DNA of 64,000 bases from Rubrobacter aplysinae (GTDB taxonomy: Bacteria; Actinomycetota; Rubrobacteria; Rubrobacterales; Rubrobacteraceae), in assembly GCF_001029505.1 (NCBI RefSeq), contig NZ_LEKH01000002.1, forward strand, positions 124,001-188,000, given 5' to 3'. The notes under the pieces were generated by a model. That model was not told the origin of the DNA, made no database searches, and saw only the letters and a list, made by a program, of their open reading frames with translations. This document shows, piece by piece, positions 60,087 to 64,000 of the stretch. A program made the position numbers and the translations under genes. Position 1 is the first letter of the stretch. Each line of letters starts with the position of its first letter.

Positions 60087-61007
60087 ATGGCGAGACCAGA
60101 TTACGGTAGGGCAAGGTGGTACGGTGCACACGGCAACAACTACTCTAACGCGCGCCGGGGCCGCTCACAGATAAGCAGGGTCGTTATACACGTAACCCAG
60201 GGCTCCTGGTCGAGCGCGATAAACTGGTTCAGGGATGGACGAGCCGGGGTCTCGGCACACTATACCGTCCGATCCAACGACGGCTTTATCGGACAATCCG
60301 TACAGGAAAATGATATCGCCTACCACGCCGGTAACTGGACCTATAACAAGACCAGCATCGGCATCGAGCATGAAGGGTACGTGAGCAACCCGGCCTGGTT
60401 CACCGGCGCAATGTACCGCTCTTCTGCCAGGCTAACCGCGCACCTGTGCGACAAGTACAACATCCCGATAGACCGCAACCACATAGTCGGCCACAACGAG
60501 GTCCCCGGCGCAAGCCACACTGACCCCGGCCGCCACTGGGACTGGGGCCGGTACATGAGTCTCGTGAGGAAGTACGCTGGTAGCAGAAGCAATACCTATC
60601 GCCAAATCGTGGATAACCGTTCCCAACGTTTCAGAGCATCCAGGAATTGGCGTGGCAGTCACTATAGCTCACAGAGGCGAGGTCGTGACTATAGGTTCGC
60701 GAAACCCGTACGGAGCTGGAACGCTGATAGAGCAATGTTCAAGATAAAAATACCAAGTACAGGAGTGTACAAAATTTGGGCGTGGTGGCCAGCTGACAGC
60801 GGGTACAATGGGCGCACGAGATTTCTAGTCCGGACCTCCAACGGCTGGGTACCTAGGCTGCGCAGTCAACGCAGAAACGGCGGAAGATGGGTGGGGCTCG
60901 GCAAATTTCACATGCGGGCAGGAGACGGTTGGTGGGTAAGGATAGACAGGAGAAGCAAGTCATCAGGCTATATTATAGCGGACGCGGTTATGGTAAAGAA
61001 AGCATAG
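60087..61007 (+). CDS. N-acetylmuramoyl-L-alanine amidase (Amidase_2) without signal peptide
   Basis: 306 residues. Amidase_2/PGRP domain: VVIHVTQGSWSSAINWF (zinc His), SAHYTVRSNDGFIGQSV, IAYHAGNWTYNKTSIGIEHEG, NHIVGHNEVPGASHTDPG (second and third zinc ligands). From ~residue 170 a golvesin-C-like b-sandwich (RGRDYRFAKPV, YKIWAWWPADSGYNGRTRFLV, SSGYIIADAVMVKK). It cuts the glycan-peptide bond of peptidoglycan but has no signal peptide. The Tat-exported gene upstream carries the missing front, so this looks like a split enzyme. The 3' half is less GC-rich than its surroundings. Confidence 0.85.
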   Translation: MARPDYGRARWYGAHGNNYSNARRGRSQISRVVIHVTQGSWSSAINWFRDGRAGVSAHYTVRSNDGFIGQSVQENDIAYHAGNWTYNKTSIGIEHEGYVSNPAWFTGAMYRSSARLTAHLCDKYNIPIDRNHIVGHNEVPGASHTDPGRHWDWGRYMSLVRKYAGSRSNTYRQIVDNRSQRFRASRNWRGSHYSSQRRGRDYRFAKPVRSWNADRAMFKIKIPSTGVYKIWAWWPADSGYNGRTRFLVRTSNGWVPRLRSQRRNGGRWVGLGKFHMRAGDGWWVRIDRRSKSSGYIIADAVMVKKA

Positions 61008-61094
61008 ACTTACCTGCACCCTTGACGGACAAGCTAAAGATAGGTGTTGTAGACTAGACGTGCCATATCGACATCGTCTGCGTAAGGAACCTTC

Positions 61095-61946
61095 TTGGCC
61101 GTCACTAATGCCCCTGAAGCTAAACGGAGACCGCTCAGAGCTGTCCCAGAGGCGCTTACAAGGCTCTACGACAATCGTTGGCTGATCTTCTACTTTATTC
61201 AGCGCGACCTGTCGAGTACCTATAGGAAGAGCTTCCTGGGCTTTCTGTGGATAGTGCTCACGCCGCTGTTGATGATCGCGCTGTACTCGCTGGTCTTCTC
61301 CGAGATCGTCGGGATAAGGTTCAGGGAGGTCGAGGGCCAAGGGGTCGCGAACTTCGGGCTGTACCTGTACTGTGGGCTCATCCCGTTCCTGGCGTTCGCC
61401 GGTTCGATCAACCAGTCGGTGAAGACCATAAAGAGCAACTCGAATTTGGTGCAGAGGGTCGTCTTTCCGGTAGAGATATTGCCTCTGAGCACAGTCCTGA
61501 CGAACTTCATAACCCAGAGCTCGGGGTTGATCGTGCTGGTCTCCGTGGTCTTCGCGCTCGAAAGAGAGCTACACTGGACGCTCGTGCTGTTGCCCGCGAT
61601 CATGGCGCTCCAGCTCGTGTTTACCCTGGGTCTCGGCTACCTGATTTCGGTGCTCGGCGCGTACCTGCCGGACCTCGGACAGGTAACCAATGCCACGACG
61701 CGGGCGATGTTCTTCTTGACCCCGATCATCTGGCCCGCCTCGCTCGCCTACGATAGAGGCTACGGCTTCGTAGTAGATTACAACCCGATAGCCTTCGTGG
61801 TGATGTCGTACCGGGACCTGGTGCTAACCGGCGAGCTGCCGGCGCTCGCGCCCGCCCTGTGGTGGTCGGGGGTCGCGGTAGTGCTCCTGGTGGTCGGGTT
61901 CTGGCTGTTCGTCCGCTCCAAGAAGCGGTTTGCGGACCTGATCTGA
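61095..61946 (+). CDS. ABC-2 type polysaccharide exporter permease (Wzm/TagG-like)
   Basis: 283 residues, six membrane helices. FIQRDLSSTYRKSFLGFLWIVLTPLLMI is the amphipathic coupling region and first helix typical of Wzm/TagG; NLVQRVVFPVEILPL and FFLTPIIWPASL follow. It forms the channel for an undecaprenyl-linked polysaccharide. TTG start six bases after AAGGA. The stop overlaps the ATPase start (TGATG). Confidence 0.93.
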   Translation: MAVTNAPEAKRRPLRAVPEALTRLYDNRWLIFYFIQRDLSSTYRKSFLGFLWIVLTPLLMIALYSLVFSEIVGIRFREVEGQGVANFGLYLYCGLIPFLAFAGSINQSVKTIKSNSNLVQRVVFPVEILPLSTVLTNFITQSSGLIVLVSVVFALERELHWTLVLLPAIMALQLVFTLGLGYLISVLGAYLPDLGQVTNATTRAMFFLTPIIWPASLAYDRGYGFVVDYNPIAFVVMSYRDLVLTGELPALAPALWWSGVAVVLLVVGFWLFVRSKKRFADLI

Positions 61947-63310
61947 TGTCCGCGATCTCTCTCAAAGGCGTCTCCAAGCGGTACCGGATCTACTCTAGCC
62001 CCCAGGCCCGGGTAAAAGAGATTCTGACCCTGGGCCGTAAGAGCTACGGCGACGAGTTCGTGGCTCTAAAGGACATTGATCTGGAGATAGAGCCGGGGAC
62101 CACGCTGGGCATCCTGGGCCGCAATGGGGCCGGAAAGAGCACGCTGCTAAAGATAGTCTCCGGTGTCCTGACCCCGACCGAGGGCAGCGTCGAGGTAAAC
62201 GGGCGGCTGGTGCTGTTACAGCTCGGGGCCGGGTTCAACAACGAGTTCACGGGCCGGGAGAACGTGCTGCTCAATGGCCTGATCCTGGGCATAGGGCGGG
62301 AAGAGATGCTCCGGCGCTTCGACGAGATCGAGGAGTTCGCAGACCTCGGGAAGTTCATGGACCGTCCGGTAAAGACGTACTCCAGCGGGATGCGCGCCCG
62401 GCTCGGGTTCGCCGTGGCGGTAAACGTCGAGCCGGACATACTGATCCTGGACGAGACTCTTTCCGTCGGGGATGCGATCTTCAAGCAGGTCGGCCTGCAG
62501 AAGATGCGGAACCTCAGAGACCGGGGCACGACCATCCTCTTCGTCTCCCACAGCATGGGCATGGTTAGGAACTTCTGCACCGAGGCCGTCCTGCTGCACC
62601 AGGGCGAGATCGTGGCCCGGGGCGGCACCAGCGAGACCGCCGACCGCTACCAGGCCCTACTCTCCGGCAGGGAGGCGGGTAACCGGGCCAAGAAGGAGGG
62701 CTCCGGCTGGGACTATGGCGTCGAGCTGGACGAGGAGTCCGAGGTACTCGGCGAAGAGGAACCGGACTTCAAGGAGGACCCAGAGCTTTCCCGAGGGGCG
62801 AGGGCCAGCCTGCGACACGGCACGGGCGAGGGACGCATCGCTGGGGTGGAGGTGCTGGACCGGGAAGGGGAACCCGTAGACGAGATCCGGGCCGGGGAGA
62901 GCGTTACCGTCCGGGCGCACCTGCAGTACGAGGAGACGTTCAGCGGCAGCGTGTTCGGCATCACGCTCAGGAACAGGACCGGGCTCGACATCTTCACCAC
63001 GAACACGAAGCAGGAAGGGGTCCCGCTGCGCAAGCGGGAGCGGGGCGAGCGGGTGATCGTTGACTTCGTCTTCGAGGTTCCCCTGCAACCCGGCCCGTAC
63101 AGTGTAACCGCCTCCCTATCCCCATCCGGCGGCGACAACGTGTATCTGGACTGGGTAGACGTGGCGGCGGCGTTCAAGATCTCCCGCCCCGAAAGGGGGA
63201 CTATAAAGGGCCTGGTACATCTGGCGACACAGGCCAGGCTCCACAGCCCGGACAGTGAAGAGGAGCCCGGGAACGTGGAGCACTCCAGCCGGTCGGCCCA
63301 GAGCACCTAG
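61946..63310 (+). CDS. ABC exporter ATPase with Wzt-type C-terminal domain
   Basis: 454 residues. ATPase: Walker A GRNGAGKST, VLLQLGAGFNNEFTGRENV (lid specific to Wzt/TagH), signature YSSGMRARLGF, Walker B ILILDETLSVGD and VSHSMG. From residue ~270 an acidic linker leads to a Wzt_C-like b-sandwich (AGESVTVRAHLQYEE, GSVFGITLRNRTGLDIFTTNT, PGPYSVTASLSP) that in known systems recognises the glycan end. It powers the permease with which it is translationally coupled. Confidence 0.93.
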   Translation: MSAISLKGVSKRYRIYSSPQARVKEILTLGRKSYGDEFVALKDIDLEIEPGTTLGILGRNGAGKSTLLKIVSGVLTPTEGSVEVNGRLVLLQLGAGFNNEFTGRENVLLNGLILGIGREEMLRRFDEIEEFADLGKFMDRPVKTYSSGMRARLGFAVAVNVEPDILILDETLSVGDAIFKQVGLQKMRNLRDRGTTILFVSHSMGMVRNFCTEAVLLHQGEIVARGGTSETADRYQALLSGREAGNRAKKEGSGWDYGVELDEESEVLGEEEPDFKEDPELSRGARASLRHGTGEGRIAGVEVLDREGEPVDEIRAGESVTVRAHLQYEETFSGSVFGITLRNRTGLDIFTTNTKQEGVPLRKRERGERVIVDFVFEVPLQPGPYSVTASLSPSGGDNVYLDWVDVAAAFKISRPERGTIKGLVHLATQARLHSPDSEEEPGNVEHSSRSAQST

Positions 63311-63315
63311 AATAC

Positions 63316-64000
63316 CTAGAGTATCTCCACATTCTCAAGGTCCTCCAGGGAATGCGCGCCGAGCCGATTACGCACGGCGTTCCGCAGGTCTACGATCTTG
63401 CTCGCCCGGGCGACCACGGGCTCCAGATCCACCACCTTGTGGTCCGTGGCTATCACCACGCAGTCAGCCTCCTCTATCTGGCCCTCGGTTAGCTCGACGG
63501 ACTCCAGGCCGTTATCCGGGAGCTCTGGTACGTACGGGTCGTGGTAGGCGACGTCCGCGCCGTCCCTGGCGAGCAGTTCGAGTATTTTTAGAGACGGGCT
63601 CTCTCTGAGGTCCCCGACGTTCGGCTTGTAGCTGACCCCGAGCATCAATATCCGGCTGCCGTTCACGGGCTTCTTCTCGGCGTTCAGGGCCGACGTGACG
63701 CGGCTCTCGGCGTAGTAGGGCATGTTCACGTTGGTCCGGCCGGCGAGCTCTATGAACTCGGTGCTCATGTCGAAGGCGCGGGCGCGCCAGGAAAGATAGA
63801 AAGGGTCTACCGGGATGCAGTGCCCGCCGAGCCCGGGGCCGGGATAGAAGGGCATGAACCCGAACGGCTTGGTCTTGGCCGCGTCCACGACCTCCCACAC
63901 GTCTATGCCCATCCTGTGGCAGAGGATGGCGAGCTCGTTTACCAGGGCTATGTTCACCCCCCTGAACACGTTCTCGAGCAGCTTGGACATCTCCGCACTC
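63316..64000 (-). CDS. UDP-sugar 6-dehydrogenase (WecC/Ugd family), C-terminal part
   Basis: The frame is open to the right edge, so the NAD-binding N-terminal domain is outside. Visible: AEMSKLLENVFRGVNIALVNELA (central helix), GFMPFYPGPGLGGHCIPVDPFYLSWRA with the catalytic Cys in GGHCIP, and the UDP-binding domain (ILMLGVSYKPNVGDLRESPSLKILELL, YHDPYVPEL, DCVVIATDH). The LGVSYKPNVGDLRESP form fits UDP-ManNAc/GlcNAc dehydrogenases. It provides an acidic sugar for the surface glycan; convergent with the Wzt gene. Confidence 0.92.
   Translation of the reverse strand, partial: SAEMSKLLENVFRGVNIALVNELAILCHRMGIDVWEVVDAAKTKPFGFMPFYPGPGLGGHCIPVDPFYLSWRARAFDMSTEFIELAGRTNVNMPYYAESRVTSALNAEKKPVNGSRILMLGVSYKPNVGDLRESPSLKILELLARDGADVAYHDPYVPELPDNGLESVELTEGQIEEADCVVIATDHKVVDLEPVVARASKIVDLRNAVRNRLGAHSLEDLENVEIL

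Overview
The window is GC-rich chromosomal DNA with dense, often overlapping genes, many GTG/TTG starts and AGGAGG-type ribosome binding sites. The gene set (MurT/GatD, ThyX, OtsA plus TreT, SPFH, SpoIID-like amidase activator, PhoD, LarB, sortase-like tail) points to a deep-branching actinobacterium. A Rubrobacter-type organism is my best guess from protein resemblance; no database was searched. No rRNA, CRISPR array, integrase or intact insertion sequence was seen. Two tRNA genes (Lys-CTT, Ser-TGA) are present.

Layout. 1-8 kb: the start of a molybdenum hydroxylase large subunit, a rhodanese, a flavin disulfide reductase, an intein-containing thyX, an IscA-like protein without cysteines, a methyltransferase and a group-2 sigma factor. 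8-11 kb: a coupled operon of a Rad52-like protein and two small zinc-ribbon proteins, next to a STAS-like/winged-helix regulator and a STAS-GHKL ATPase; the regulator gene and the operon carry the same inverted-repeat operator. 11-22 kb: methyltransferase, GNAT, tRNAs, secreted nuclease, a Met-rich LPxTG-like surface peptide, two trehalose pathways (OtsA, TreT), an RsbW-like kinase, SPFH protein, CDP-alcohol transferase, AI-2E-type permease and a site-2 protease. 22-29 kb: a two-component system, a DEDD exonuclease/GIY-YIG protein with a helix-hairpin-helix partner, and MoeA. 29-33.5 kb: cyanase, MetX-like hydrolase, an FmdB zinc ribbon divergent from a formamidase, CrcB and a decayed DUF190 gene.

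37-44.5 kb is the most unusual part. murT and gatD, normally adjacent, are separated by about 5 kb that holds a PhoD phosphatase, a scar made of a gatD 5' piece joined to a murT 3' piece, and an AT-rich foreign gene encoding an HD domain fused to an Hsp90-type ATPase and interrupted by a -1 frameshift.

44.6-51.4 kb is mixed housekeeping (lipoprotein propeller, LarB, ThpR, DAG kinase-like, FabD, RnfC-like). 51.4-64 kb is a surface-polysaccharide locus (CapD/PglF-like, WecA/TagO-like, epimerase, RfbB, Wzm/Wzt exporter, nucleotide-sugar dehydrogenase). It is interrupted by a degenerate HepT-like gene, a second formamidase-FmdB pair and an amidase that appears split into two genes.
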